DNA from: Mesorhizobium sp. WSM4904
GTDB taxonomy: Bacteria > Pseudomonadota > Alphaproteobacteria > Rhizobiales > Rhizobiaceae
Direction of reading: 5' to 3'
NCBI RefSeq assembly: GCF_029674545.1
Contig: NZ_CP121354.1
Location: forward strand, 4,845,001-4,909,000
DNA length: 64,000 bases
A model generated the notes under the pieces. It was given only the letters and a program-made list of their open reading frames with translations. It did not search any database and was not told the origin of the DNA. The position numbers and the translations under genes were made by a program. Shown in pieces: positions 1 to 8,428 of this stretch. The stretch's first letter is position 1. Every line of letters begins with the position of its first letter.

Positions 1-1
1 G

Positions 2-451
2 CGCTGGTGGATGCTCTATGCGCTGCATGGTCCCGACGGCCAAGACACGCGAGAGCTGCACGCCGCCTTCGCCGACAGCCTGACCGGCCCATGGCGCAAG
101 CACCCGCAAAATCCGGTACGCACCGGCCGCGCATCGTCGCGGCCTGCCGGCTCGGCCTTCGAGCATGAGGGCCAGCTCCATTTCCCGACGCAGGATTGCG
201 AGGCGGGCTACGGCACCGCCATCAACCTGTTGCGCATCGAGCGCCTGACGCCGGAGGAATTCTCGGCCGGCATCGTCAAGCGGCTGTCGCCGGAGGAGTG
301 GCTCGACGGCTTCGACACGGGCCTGCACACGCTGTCGGACGGTGGCGGCGTCACGCTGATCGACGTGCGGCGCGTTGAGCGCTCACCGACGCGGCACCTG
401 ATCAAGCTGCAATACTGGTTGCGGCGACGGCTTGCGGCGACGCCTTCATAG
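2..451 (+). CDS. C-terminal part of a GINT1-like / GH43-like beta-propeller protein (partial)
   Basis: The reading frame is open from the window edge, so only the last 149 residues are visible and the start lies outside. The protein has the look of a glycosidase-type five-bladed propeller: a W-W-M-L-Y blade start, 'SLTGPWRKHPQNPV', an R-A-S-S-R-P-A-G stretch, and 'PTQDCEAGYG'. This matches my memory of the N-terminal-type domain of glucosamine inositolphosphorylceramide transferase 1, often found in bacterial sugar-modifying proteins. It ends in a basic tail. The catalytic part and any transferase domain are not visible, so substrate and role cannot be given. It is followed at about 100 bp by the ynb-like lipid operon on the same strand and might share a role with it, but that is only inference. 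Confidence 0.55.
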   Translation, partial: RWWMLYALHGPDGQDTRELHAAFADSLTGPWRKHPQNPVRTGRASSRPAGSAFEHEGQLHFPTQDCEAGYGTAINLLRIERLTPEEFSAGIVKRLSPEEWLDGFDTGLHTLSDGGGVTLIDVRRVERSPTRHLIKLQYWLRRRLAATPS

Positions 452-554
452 CCGGGCGTCAACCGACTGAAAATTCACTGTGTTTTCGCCGTGCGCTGGC
501 GTCGTTCGGCATGTTCATGATACAGATGTTGGCGTGGATCGGGGGATCAACGCA

Positions 555-1163
555 ATGCCGACGCTCTATGTGCTGAAGCCAGCCTTCCAGGACAGGCTGC
601 GGCCGCTGGTCGGCAAGTTGGCTGCAATCGGCGTGACGGCCAATGGCATCACCATACTGGCAGCCGTCCTCTCCGTGGCGGCCGGTACGGCGATCGCGGC
701 CTTGCCCGATTGGCGCGCGCCGCTCTTCCTCATCCCTGTCGTGCTTTTCGTTCGCATGGCGCTCAACGCCATCGACGGCATGCTCGCGCGGGAACACGGC
801 CAGGCCTCTATCCTCGGCATGTACCTCAACGAAATCTGCGATGTCGTCTCCGACCTCGCGCTGATCCTGCCCTTTGCCGCCTTTCCGCAATTCGGCGCCT
901 GGGGCGTCGTCGCCTTTGCCGTGGCGGCGGCGCTCTCCGAATTCGCAGGCGTGCTCGGCATCGCCGCCGGGGTCGGGCGAAACTATGCCGGGCCGTTCGG
1001 CAAAAGCGACAGGGCGCTGGCGCTCGGCGTGGTGGCCGTGCTCGCCGCCGCCGGGCTTTGGCCGGCCGCAATCGCGCCTTTTGTGTTTCCGGCCATGGCT
1101 ACGCTTTCGCTGCTGACCGCCATAAACCGGATACGCGCCGGTCTTATTGGCAGCGCCGGCTGA
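555..1163 (+). CDS. ynbA: YnbA-like CDP-alcohol phosphatidyltransferase
   Basis: Integral membrane enzyme, 202 residues, expected to transfer a phosphatidyl group from a CDP-alcohol to an unknown alcohol. The family signature lies at about residues 67-97: 'NAIDGMLAR', eight residues, then G, three residues, N, three residues, D. The canonical motif has four Asp; here the first and third are Asn. From memory E. coli YnbA has the same substitutions, so this looks like a subfamily mark rather than decay. At least four hydrophobic segments are visible. The ATG at 555 follows GGGGGA by eight bases; an in-frame ATG at 480 has no clear ribosome site. It heads a same-strand operon with hydrolase/methyltransferase, phosphatase, acyltransferase and CDP-diglyceride synthase genes, the set seen in E. 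coli ynbABCD. The lipid product is unknown. Confidence 0.8.
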   Translation: MPTLYVLKPAFQDRLRPLVGKLAAIGVTANGITILAAVLSVAAGTAIAALPDWRAPLFLIPVVLFVRMALNAIDGMLAREHGQASILGMYLNEICDVVSDLALILPFAAFPQFGAWGVVAFAVAAALSEFAGVLGIAAGVGRNYAGPFGKSDRALALGVVAVLAAAGLWPAAIAPFVFPAMATLSLLTAINRIRAGLIGSAG

Positions 1164-1194
1164 GCATCGAGCCATGCCGCCCGGGGGAAACGCC

Positions 1195-2982
1195 ATGCTT
1201 CACGAACAGATCGCCACCGTACCGGCGCAAAACCTTGCCCGGCAGGCGCAGGAACGCACGTTCCGCAGCCATGACGGCACGGAGATCTTCTACCGTTTCT
1301 GGCCGGCGGTGTCCGCCGAGGCCAAGGGCGCCATCGTGCTCTTCCATCGCGGCCACGAGCATGGCGGCCGCATGGCGCATCTGGTCGACGAACTCGGCAC
1401 GCCCGATTACGCCTTCTATGCCTGGGACGCGCGCGGCAACGGCCGCTCCACCGGCGAACGCGGCTATGCGCCGTCTTTCGCGGCGCTGGTGCGCGATATG
1501 GACTGTTTCATGCGCGAGGTCGCCGCCAGGGACGGCTTTGGCACGCAGGACATCGCGCTGATCGCGCAGTCCTTCGGCGCGGTGCTTGCGGCCGCTTGGG
1601 TGCACGACTATGCGCCGAAACTTCGCGCCATGGTGCTGGCCTCGCCGGCCTTCTCGGTCAAGCTCTACGTGCCCTTCGCCAAGGAAGGCATCGCGCTCTG
1701 GCAGAAGATCAAGGGGCGCTTCTTCGTCAATTCCTACGTCAAGGCGAAGCTGCTGACCCATGACCCGGCGCGCATCGCCTCCTTCGAAAACGATCCCCTG
1801 ATCACGAGGCCGATCGCGTCGAACATCCTCGTCGAGCTCTACCAGCATGCGGCGCGCATCGTTGCCGATGCGCGCGCCATCACCGTGCCGACGCAGCTTC
1901 TCCTGTCGGGCAGCGACTGGGTGGTGCGGCATGGCCCCCAGCACGAGTTCTTCGTCAACCTCGGCAGCCGCATCAAGGAGCGGCACGTTCTGCCGGGCTT
2001 CTTCCACGACACGCTGGGCGAGCGCGACCGCGCCGAAGCCCTCGACCTGATCCGACCGTTCCTCGAAGCGCGATTCGCGGCGCCGGCAGAGGCCGTCGAC
2101 CTCAAGCAGGCGGATATCGCCGGCTACACGCGCGACGAGGCCGACCGGCTCGCCTCGCCGCTCGATCTCCTGTCGCCCAAGGGCCTCTACTGGGCGATGA
2201 GCCGCGCCTTCATCCGCATCGGCGGCTGGTTCTCGCAAGGCATGAAGATCGGCGTCGGTAACGGCTTCGATTCCGGTTCGACGCTGGACTATGTCTATGA
2301 GAACGAGCCGCGCGGTCTCGGGCCGATCGGACGCATGGTCGACCGGACATTTCTGGACGCCATCGGCTGGCGCGGCATCCGCCAGCGCAAGGCCAACATC
2401 GAGGAGCTGATCGGCTCGGCGCTGGCAACGCTTAAGGCCGCGGGACGATCCACCAACATCCTGGACATCGCGGCCGGCCACGGCCGCTATGTTCTCGATG
2501 CGATCGCCAAAAGCCCGGAGCAACCGACCAGCGTGCGCCTGCGGGACTATTCCGACCTCAATGTCGAGCTCGGACGCAAGCTGATCGCCGAACGCCAATT
2601 CCCGGCGAGCGTGTCGTTCCAACGCGCCGACGCCTTCGACGGCGATGGGCTCGTCGCGCTGGATCCGGCGCCGGATCTCGCCATCGTCTCCGGGCTCTAC
2701 GAGCTCTTCTCCGACAATGCCCTAATCGCCCGCTCGCTTGGCGGCCTTGCCCGCGCCATGCAACCCGGCAGCCTGCTCCTCTATACGAACCAACCCTGGC
2801 ACCCGCAGCTCGAGATGATCGCGCGCAGCCTGACCTCGCATCGCGGCGGACAGGCCTGGGTGATGCGGCGTCGAACGCAAGGCGAGATGGACCAGCTGGT
2901 CGAAGCGGCCGGTTTCGAAAAGCTCGACCAGCGGATCGACCAATGGGGCATCTTCACCGTCTCGCTGGCAAGGCGTGTTTAG
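1195..2982 (+). CDS. ynbC: YnbC-like bifunctional alpha/beta hydrolase - SAM methyltransferase
   Basis: A 595-residue fusion. The N-terminal half (about 20-300) is a monoglyceride-lipase-type alpha/beta hydrolase: nucleophile serine in 'AQSFG' near residue 125, a candidate acid in 'SGSDW' near 239 and histidine in 'GFFHDTLGE' near 270. The C-terminal half is a class I SAM-dependent methyltransferase with motif I 'ILDIAAGHGRY' near residue 421. No signal peptide is seen, so it should act at the cytoplasmic face of the membrane. The ATG at 1195 follows GGGGGA by six bases; in-frame upstream starts (ATG 1174, TTG 1147) lack a good site. The same domain fusion is found in E. coli YnbC. The substrate is presumably a lipid made by the operon, but the sequence does not identify it. 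Confidence 0.8.
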   Translation: MLHEQIATVPAQNLARQAQERTFRSHDGTEIFYRFWPAVSAEAKGAIVLFHRGHEHGGRMAHLVDELGTPDYAFYAWDARGNGRSTGERGYAPSFAALVRDMDCFMREVAARDGFGTQDIALIAQSFGAVLAAAWVHDYAPKLRAMVLASPAFSVKLYVPFAKEGIALWQKIKGRFFVNSYVKAKLLTHDPARIASFENDPLITRPIASNILVELYQHAARIVADARAITVPTQLLLSGSDWVVRHGPQHEFFVNLGSRIKERHVLPGFFHDTLGERDRAEALDLIRPFLEARFAAPAEAVDLKQADIAGYTRDEADRLASPLDLLSPKGLYWAMSRAFIRIGGWFSQGMKIGVGNGFDSGSTLDYVYENEPRGLGPIGRMVDRTFLDAIGWRGIRQRKANIEELIGSALATLKAAGRSTNILDIAAGHGRYVLDAIAKSPEQPTSVRLRDYSDLNVELGRKLIAERQFPASVSFQRADAFDGDGLVALDPAPDLAIVSGLYELFSDNALIARSLGGLARAMQPGSLLLYTNQPWHPQLEMIARSLTSHRGGQAWVMRRRTQGEMDQLVEAAGFEKLDQRIDQWGIFTVSLARRV

Positions 2983-2985
2983 ATC

Positions 2986-3048
2986 AAGAGACAGAGCACT
3001 ATGTCGTCCGGAAGCCGCTTCACACTTTTCGGCATCATGCTCTAGGAC
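2986..3048. repeat. Dispersed repeat R5, copy 1
   Basis: Between the ynbC- and ynbD-like genes. It contains 'TTCACACTTTT' and ends in 'GCTCTAG', matching in reverse complement the copy at 26101 and parts of that at 20766. It interrupts an operon otherwise joined by overlaps. Confidence 0.55.
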
Positions 3049-3057
3049 CACCGACGC

Positions 3058-4395
3058 ATGCCGACCGGTGTCGAGACCCCGCCGCTTTCAACCAGCCCAG
3101 CCGCCGAGCCCTATGGGCGGATCGTGATCGGGGCCGGGCTTTGGCTCGCCTTGCTCGCGCCGTTCTTCTATTCGACGTACGGCTTCGCCAACTGGCTGGC
3201 CTCGACGCGCGACCATGTCGGCAGCATCGTGTTCTCCTGGGAGCACCATGTTCCGTTCGTCGCCTGGACCATCGTGCCCTACTGGTCGATCAACCTGTTC
3301 TACGGACTGTCGCTCCTGCTCAACGACAGCCGGCGCAGCGTCGACCGCCTGGCCGGTCGCTATCTCACCGCGCAGATCGTGGCCGTCGCCTGCTTCGTCC
3401 TGTTTCCGCTCACCGCCACTTTCGTGCGGCCGGCGACGAGCGGCCTGCCGGGCTTCCTGTTTGCCGTGCTCGGCGGCTTCGACAAGCCGTTCAACCAGGC
3501 GCCGTCGCTGCACATCGCGCTTTTGGCGATCATCTGGGATCACTGGCGCCTGCGCCTTGCCGGCCCGCTTTCGATGCTGTGGCACGGCTGGTGCTTGCTG
3601 ATCGGCGCCTCGGTGCTGACGACTTGGCAGCACCATTTCATCGACATCCCGACCGGCGCGCTGCTCGGCTTCTTCGCGCTGTGGCTCTTTCCGGCCCAGG
3701 GCGAGTTGCCCTTCGCCGATTTCAACCTGACCACCGACGGCAAGGCGCGGCGGCTTTCGCTGTGCTACGCGCTGGGTGCCGCCCTCGCGCTCGCGGGCAC
3801 TGCGATCGGCACCGCCATTTCCGCCGTCGCGCTCGTCCTTTTGTGGCCGGCTCTGGCGCTGGCCATCGTCGCCTTCGCCTATGCCGGAGCCGGCGCGAAA
3901 GTGTTCCAGAAGACGGCGGACGGCCATGTGTCGCTGGCAAGCCGCATCCTGCTTTGGCCTTACCGGTTGGGCGCCTGGGTCAACGTGTGGGTATGGACGC
4001 ACAAGCTGCCGCCGGTCGTGGCGGTTGCCGACGGCGTCTTCCTTGGGCGTTTTCCCGTTGCCGGTGAGGCCAACGGCTTCGCCGCGGTGATCGACCTTGC
4101 CGCCGAGCTGGAACGGCCGCGCGGCGTGACAGGCCGTTGGCAAAGCTTCGGCATGCTCGATCTCCTGCCGCCGCCGGCGGACATGCTCGACCGGGCGGTG
4201 GCGGCGATCGAGCCGGCACGCCGGCAAGGCACGGTGCTGGTCTGCTGCGCGCTCGGCTTCCAGCGCAGCGCCACCGTCGTCGCCCGATGGCTGGTCGCCA
4301 CCGGCCGCTCGCATACGCCGGCGCAGGCGCGCAAGCAGCTCGCCGCCTCCGGCCGACCGGTGCATCTCCAGGCCGGACTGGATGAGCCGCCATGA
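3058..4395 (+). CDS. ynbD: YnbD-like PAP2 / dual-specificity phosphatase membrane protein
   Basis: 445 residues in two parts. Residues about 20-280 are membrane-embedded with PAP2-type motifs: 'APSLHIAL' near 149 and 'QHHFIDIPTG' near 190, the histidine and aspartate typical of lipid phosphatases. The C-terminal part is a cysteine-dependent dual-specificity phosphatase with the CX5R loop 'CALGFQRS' near residue 397. This pairing of two phosphatase folds is the YnbD arrangement. It likely removes phosphate from a lipid phosphate or lipid head-group intermediate at the inner membrane. The stop overlaps the next start (ATGA), indicating translational coupling to the small membrane protein. The substrate is inferred only. 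Confidence 0.8.
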   Translation: MPTGVETPPLSTSPAAEPYGRIVIGAGLWLALLAPFFYSTYGFANWLASTRDHVGSIVFSWEHHVPFVAWTIVPYWSINLFYGLSLLLNDSRRSVDRLAGRYLTAQIVAVACFVLFPLTATFVRPATSGLPGFLFAVLGGFDKPFNQAPSLHIALLAIIWDHWRLRLAGPLSMLWHGWCLLIGASVLTTWQHHFIDIPTGALLGFFALWLFPAQGELPFADFNLTTDGKARRLSLCYALGAALALAGTAIGTAISAVALVLLWPALALAIVAFAYAGAGAKVFQKTADGHVSLASRILLWPYRLGAWVNVWVWTHKLPPVVAVADGVFLGRFPVAGEANGFAAVIDLAAELERPRGVTGRWQSFGMLDLLPPPADMLDRAVAAIEPARRQGTVLVCCALGFQRSATVVARWLVATGRSHTPAQARKQLAASGRPVHLQAGLDEPP

Positions 4396-4835
4396 GGGAC
4401 GAAGCCTATCAGCAACGGACAACCGCCTTCGCCGCCATGCTGATCAAGCAGGCGGCGTGGCCGGCCGCCATCGTCATCGCCGGCGACAGCGTCGCGCCTC
4501 TGGTCGCTTCGGCGCGCGGCGCGTTCCAGGCGCCGATCGCGGTCCTGGCGCTTCTGGTCGCGGCGGCGAGCGCCGTCGTGGTGCTGGGGCTTTCGGCACT
4601 TCTCGTCTTCGACGCGCTGCTGTTCCGGCTGATGGCGACGCACCCCGACGAGCTTTCCGGCGGCGCCGCGGTCGACGATATCCTGGCGCGCATGCAGCTG
4701 AAGCCCGCCTCTTCCGCTTCGCGCCCGCTCGACGACCGCATCGCCGGAACGCGCCGCCTGCTCGCCCGGCAGCGCTTCGCCTTCGCGATCTTCGTCGCCG
4801 CGTTCCTCGCAGCAGGGTTCTGGATGCCCAGATGA
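4392..4835 (+). CDS. Small two- or three-span membrane protein of the ynb-like operon
   Basis: 147 residues of no family I recognise. Hydrophobic stretches lie at about 13-35, 46-80 and 128-145, separated by a polar loop containing 'ATHPDELSGGAAVDDILARM'. It overlaps both neighbours by ATGA (start with the phosphatase gene, end with the acyltransferase gene), so it is almost certainly translated as part of the operon. It has no visible catalytic motif and may be a partner or scaffold of the lipid enzymes. E. coli ynbABCD has no obvious counterpart as far as I recall. Confidence 0.7.
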   Translation: MRDEAYQQRTTAFAAMLIKQAAWPAAIVIAGDSVAPLVASARGAFQAPIAVLALLVAAASAVVVLGLSALLVFDALLFRLMATHPDELSGGAAVDDILARMQLKPASSASRPLDDRIAGTRRLLARQRFAFAIFVAAFLAAGFWMPR

Positions 4836-5491
4836 GCAGGCTTGCGCTCCGGACCTTCACCCTGCTGCAGACGGTCACTTCCGTCGGCCTGTCGGCGCTG
4901 GCATGGGCCGTGACCGGCGTGCGCCCGATCTGGAGCGGCAGCCAGCCGTCCGACCGGCAGCGCATCTATTTCGCCAACCATACCAGCCATGGCGATTTCA
5001 TCCTTTTGTCGGCATGCCTCAGCGAGAAGGAGCGCGCGATAACGCACGCGGTGGCCGCCGCCGAATATTGGGGAAAGTCGCGGCTGCGCCGCTTCATTGC
5101 CGAGGACATGCTGTCCTCCGTGCTGATCAGCCGGCAATGGACGAGCCCGGAAGAGAACCCGATCTCCGTTATGCTCTCGGTCCTCGACCAGGGCCATTCG
5201 CTGATCATCTTCCCGGAAGGCACGCGCAACATGAGCGACGAGCTGCTGCCGTTCCGCTCAGGGCTCTACAACCTGTCGATGGCGCGGCCCGATGTCGAAT
5301 TGATCCCGTGCTGGATCGAGAACATGTCGCGCGTGCTGCCCAAGGGCCAGTTCCTGCCGGTGCCGCTGCTTTGCCGCGTCGTCTTCGGCGCGCCGGTGGC
5401 GGTGGCGCCGGGCGAGGAACGCCGCGCCTTCCTCGAGCGCGCCCGCGCAGCACTTCTGGCGCTCAATCCGCGCCCCGACCGAGACGATTGA
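4832..5491 (+). CDS. PlsC-type 1-acylglycerol-3-phosphate acyltransferase
   Basis: 219 residues. It carries the acyltransferase catalytic motif HX4D in 'NHTSHGDF' near residue 49 and the substrate-binding motif 'FPEGTR' near residue 128, in the order and spacing of the PlsC/LPLAT family. A hydrophobic N-terminus suggests membrane attachment. The start at 4832 is fixed by an ATGA overlap with the preceding gene, and the stop shares one base with the next start (TGATG). The enzyme should acylate a lysophospholipid or glycerol phosphate, supplying diacyl precursor to the CDP-diglyceride synthase encoded immediately downstream. It is probably a dedicated copy for this operon, since housekeeping plsC usually lies elsewhere. 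Confidence 0.85.
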   Translation: MSRLALRTFTLLQTVTSVGLSALAWAVTGVRPIWSGSQPSDRQRIYFANHTSHGDFILLSACLSEKERAITHAVAAAEYWGKSRLRRFIAEDMLSSVLISRQWTSPEENPISVMLSVLDQGHSLIIFPEGTRNMSDELLPFRSGLYNLSMARPDVELIPCWIENMSRVLPKGQFLPVPLLCRVVFGAPVAVAPGEERRAFLERARAALLALNPRPDRDD

Positions 5492-6426
5492 TGCGCCACG
5501 AAATCAGCATTCTCATTGTCGGACTCTTCGTGGTGCTGACCACCGCCAGCGCCACCGCCGCCATGTTGTCGGCGCGCGCGCCGAAGCCGCTGAGCGCGAC
5601 GCTCGTCAACCTCACGCAGCGCATCAACGCCTGGTGGGTGATGGTGGCGCTGATGACGGTCGCCTTCTTCTTCGGCCGCTACGGCATGACCATCCTGTTC
5701 GCACTGATCTCGTTCGCGGCGCTGCGCGAATTCGTGACGCTGACGCATAGCCGCCGCAGCGACCATTGGGTGCTGCTCGGCATGTTCGGCATCGTCATTC
5801 CGTTCCAGTACTGGCTGGTGTGGACGGCCTGGTACGGCCTGTTCGTCATCTTCATCCCGGTCTACTGCTTCCTGCTGATGCCGGCGATCACGGCGCTGCA
5901 TGGCGATACCGGGCGCTTCCTGGAGCGCGTGTCGGCGCAGCAATGGGCGATTATGATCTCGGTCTACTGCGTCAGCCATGTCCCTGCCCTGCTGACGCTC
6001 AACGTGCCGGGCTTCGAGGGCCGCAATCTCCTGCTCATCGCCTTCCTGATCATCGTCGTGCAGGGCAGCGACGTGCTGCAGTACATTTTCGGCAAGCTGT
6101 TTGGAAAACACCGCTTCTCACCCAACGTCTCGCCGTCGAAGACCTGGGAGGGCCTGATCGGCGGGCTGGTCGCGTCGAGCCTGCTCGGCGCGCTGCTCTC
6201 CTTCATCACACCGTTCTCGCCGCTGCAGGCTTCGGCCGTCGCGTTCGTCGCCTGCACGATGGGCTTCCTCGGCGGGCTCGTCGCCTCGGCCATCAAGCGC
6301 GACCAGGGGGTCAAGGACTGGGGCCACCTGATCGAGGGCCATGGCGGCATGCTCGACCGGACCGACAGCCTGGTCTTCGCCGCGCCGATCTTCTTCCACA
6401 TCGTGCGCTATTTCTGGACGGTGTGA
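5491..6426 (+). CDS. ynbB: YnbB-like phosphatidate cytidylyltransferase (CDP-diglyceride synthase)
   Basis: 311 residues, polytopic membrane protein of the CdsA family, which makes CDP-diacylglycerol from phosphatidate and CTP. The full CdsA signature is present near residues 267-293: S-A-I-K-R, then 'KDWGHLIEGHGGMLDRTD', preceded by 'SKTWEGLIGG'. The length is slightly above E. coli CdsA (285) and near YnbB. Its start overlaps the acyltransferase stop by one base. It would feed the CDP-alcohol transferase at the head of the operon, so the operon carries both the activation and the transfer step of a phospholipid head-group pathway. Confidence 0.88.
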   Translation: MRHEISILIVGLFVVLTTASATAAMLSARAPKPLSATLVNLTQRINAWWVMVALMTVAFFFGRYGMTILFALISFAALREFVTLTHSRRSDHWVLLGMFGIVIPFQYWLVWTAWYGLFVIFIPVYCFLLMPAITALHGDTGRFLERVSAQQWAIMISVYCVSHVPALLTLNVPGFEGRNLLLIAFLIIVVQGSDVLQYIFGKLFGKHRFSPNVSPSKTWEGLIGGLVASSLLGALLSFITPFSPLQASAVAFVACTMGFLGGLVASAIKRDQGVKDWGHLIEGHGGMLDRTDSLVFAAPIFFHIVRYFWTV

Positions 6427-6437
6427 TCGCCGGCGAA

Positions 6438-7451
6438 CTAAAGGCGGTTGCGCATCAGCAGCGTGACGACGAAGAAGGCGCCGAGCGAACTGGTGATGAT
6501 GCCGATCGGCAGTTCCTGCAGCGGCAGCAGCGTGCGGGCCAAGAGATCGCTGGCCAGGAGCAGGATCGCCCCGAACAGCGCGCAGATCGCTATCAGGGGC
6601 CGATGCAGCGGACCGGCCAGCGGCCGGGCGAGATGCGGGATCATCAGGCCGACGAAGCCGATGACGCCGGCCACGGCAACGAGGATCGCGGTGGCCAAAG
6701 CCGCGATGAGGAACGTGGTCTTGCGCATCCTCGCCACCGGCACGCCGAGGCTTTCGGCAGCGCTTTCGCCGGCGAGGAAGGCATCGAAGCGGCGGTGGTT
6801 CCACAGGCCATAGGCGAGGATAATGGCGGCGCCGAGCGCCGCCAGGCCGATATTGTCCCAGCGGGCGAGACCCAGCCCGCCCATGGTCCAGAACAGCACC
6901 GAATGGGCGGCGCGCTGGTCACCGGCGAAGACGAGGTAGTTGGTTAAGGCGGTGAACATGAAGGAAACGGCGAGCCCGGCGAGGATCAGCCGCTCGGGCC
7001 CTTGCCCTCTCACCCGCGACACGAGCAGAAGCACGATAGCCGCCGCCAGTATGCCGCCGGTGAAGGCCGCCACCGGCAAGGTCCAGATGCCGAAACTGTC
7101 GCCGAAGATGGTGATGACCGAGACCGCGCCGGCGGCGGCGCCCGAGGAGAGGCCGAACAGGAACGGGTCGGCGAGGTCGTTGCGGGTGACGGTCTGCAGC
7201 AGCGCGCCGACGACACCGAGGCCGGCGCCAACGGAGATCGCCAGCAGCGTGCGCGGCAGCCTGAGGTCGACGACGATGCCGCCGACAGGTCCCGGCACGG
7301 CCTGGCCGTTCAGACCGGCCGCACGCGCCAGGGCGCCGAAAACCTCGCGAAGCGGTATCAGCGTCGAGCCATAGGCGATCGACAGCAGTGCGAGCGCGAC
7401 CAGAAGGATCGCGCCCAGCGTCATGGCGAGGGTGAATGGCCTCTTGTGCAA
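6438..7451 (-). CDS. FecCD/BtuC-family ABC importer permease
   Basis: 337 residues with about ten hydrophobic segments and the family features 'LRLPRTLLAISVGAGLGVVG' near the first third and 'GFVGLMIPHLAR' in the last third. It forms the membrane channel of a type II importer for cobalamin or iron chelates. The start is a TTG at 7451, two bases after the stop of the binding-protein gene; an ATG lies ten codons further in. Operon order is ATPase, binding protein, permease, downstream of a cobalamin riboswitch, so corrinoid uptake is the most likely function. No TonB-dependent receptor is seen nearby. Confidence 0.85.
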   Translation of the reverse strand: MHKRPFTLAMTLGAILLVALALLSIAYGSTLIPLREVFGALARAAGLNGQAVPGPVGGIVVDLRLPRTLLAISVGAGLGVVGALLQTVTRNDLADPFLFGLSSGAAAGAVSVITIFGDSFGIWTLPVAAFTGGILAAAIVLLLVSRVRGQGPERLILAGLAVSFMFTALTNYLVFAGDQRAAHSVLFWTMGGLGLARWDNIGLAALGAAIILAYGLWNHRRFDAFLAGESAAESLGVPVARMRKTTFLIAALATAILVAVAGVIGFVGLMIPHLARPLAGPLHRPLIAICALFGAILLLASDLLARTLLPLQELPIGIITSSLGAFFVVTLLMRNRL

Positions 7452-7453
7452 GT

Positions 7454-8401
7454 CTAGAACGCTTCCGGATGCATGGCCCTGGCGATCTTGCCGATCGCCT
7501 CGATGTTGGCGGGTCCGGGCGTCAGCTCGGCGTAGCGCAGAGCCACGAAGCGCTCGTTCCTGACCGCGTCGGTCTCCTTCATTGCCGGATGCGCCTTGAG
7601 AAAATCGAGCAGCTTCCGATAGCCGCCGCCATCTTGGTAGTCGAGCAGGATGAGGAATTGCGGATTGCGCGAAGCGACCGTCTCCCAGTCGGTGTTGCCC
7701 CAGCTCGTTTCCATGTCGGCCATGATGTTTTCGCCGCCCGCGGCGGCGATCATGGCGTTGGGGATGGCGAACTTGCCGGCGGTGAAGGGCTTGTCCTCGC
7801 CGGAGTCGTAGAGGAACACGCGCGTGCCCTTACGGTCGCCCACCTTGGCGGTGATGTCGGCGAGCTCGGCCTTCCAGCCGGCGACCAGCTTATCCGCCTC
7901 GGCCTCCTTGCCGAAGATCTTGCCCAGCTTCTCGACATCGCCAAAGAGCAGGTCCATCGAGGCGGCGGGCCGGTTCTTGTCGAGATGGACGCAGCTCTCG
8001 GTCAGCACCAGCGTCTTGATGCCGTGCGGGGCGAGCGTGTCGGGCGTGACCTCGCCGCCCGGCTTCATGCCGTAGTACCAGCCGGCGAAGAAGAAATCGG
8101 GCTCGACGGCGACGAGGTTTTCCAGCGTCGGATATTTCGGCGCGAGCTCCGGAATAGACCCTTGCTCGGCCTTGAATTCGGGGCCGACCTTGTACCAGCC
8201 GGTGATGCCGGTGAGCCCGACGATCGACGGCTGCAGCTTCAGCGCGAAAGCCATCTCGGCCATGTTGAGGTCCTGGATGACGGCGCGCTTCGGCGGGGCG
8301 TCGAAGGTGAGCGGCTTGCCGCAACTGTCGACGGTGACCGGGAAGGCAACAGCCGCCGAGGCGAAAAGCGACAAGGCAAGGGACGGCACGAGGCGTTTCA
8401 T
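7454..8401 (-). CDS. BtuF-like periplasmic substrate-binding protein of the B12-type importer
   Basis: 315 residues. It begins with a cleavable signal peptide ('MKRLVPSLALSLFASAAVAF') and shows the bilobal helical-backbone fold typical of class III binding proteins: 'PPKRAVIQDLNMAEMAFALK' early and 'ENLVAVEPDFFFAGWYYG' in the first lobe. It captures ligand in the periplasm and delivers it to the permease encoded two bases downstream. AAGGAG precedes the ATG by about nine bases. The riboswitch argues for a corrinoid ligand, but this COG also binds ferric siderophores, so the ligand is inferred from context. Confidence 0.82.
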   Translation of the reverse strand: MKRLVPSLALSLFASAAVAFPVTVDSCGKPLTFDAPPKRAVIQDLNMAEMAFALKLQPSIVGLTGITGWYKVGPEFKAEQGSIPELAPKYPTLENLVAVEPDFFFAGWYYGMKPGGEVTPDTLAPHGIKTLVLTESCVHLDKNRPAASMDLLFGDVEKLGKIFGKEAEADKLVAGWKAELADITAKVGDRKGTRVFLYDSGEDKPFTAGKFAIPNAMIAAAGGENIMADMETSWGNTDWETVASRNPQFLILLDYQDGGGYRKLLDFLKAHPAMKETDAVRNERFVALRYAELTPGPANIEAIGKIARAMHPEAF

Positions 8402-8428
8402 CGGAAGATTGCTCCTTGTTTGGACGGT

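Noticed and set aside
459..1196. Long minus-strand frame opposite the ynbA-like gene
   Set aside because: High-GC shadow frame with an Arg/His/Gly-rich product; the plus strand has the family motif and a good start.
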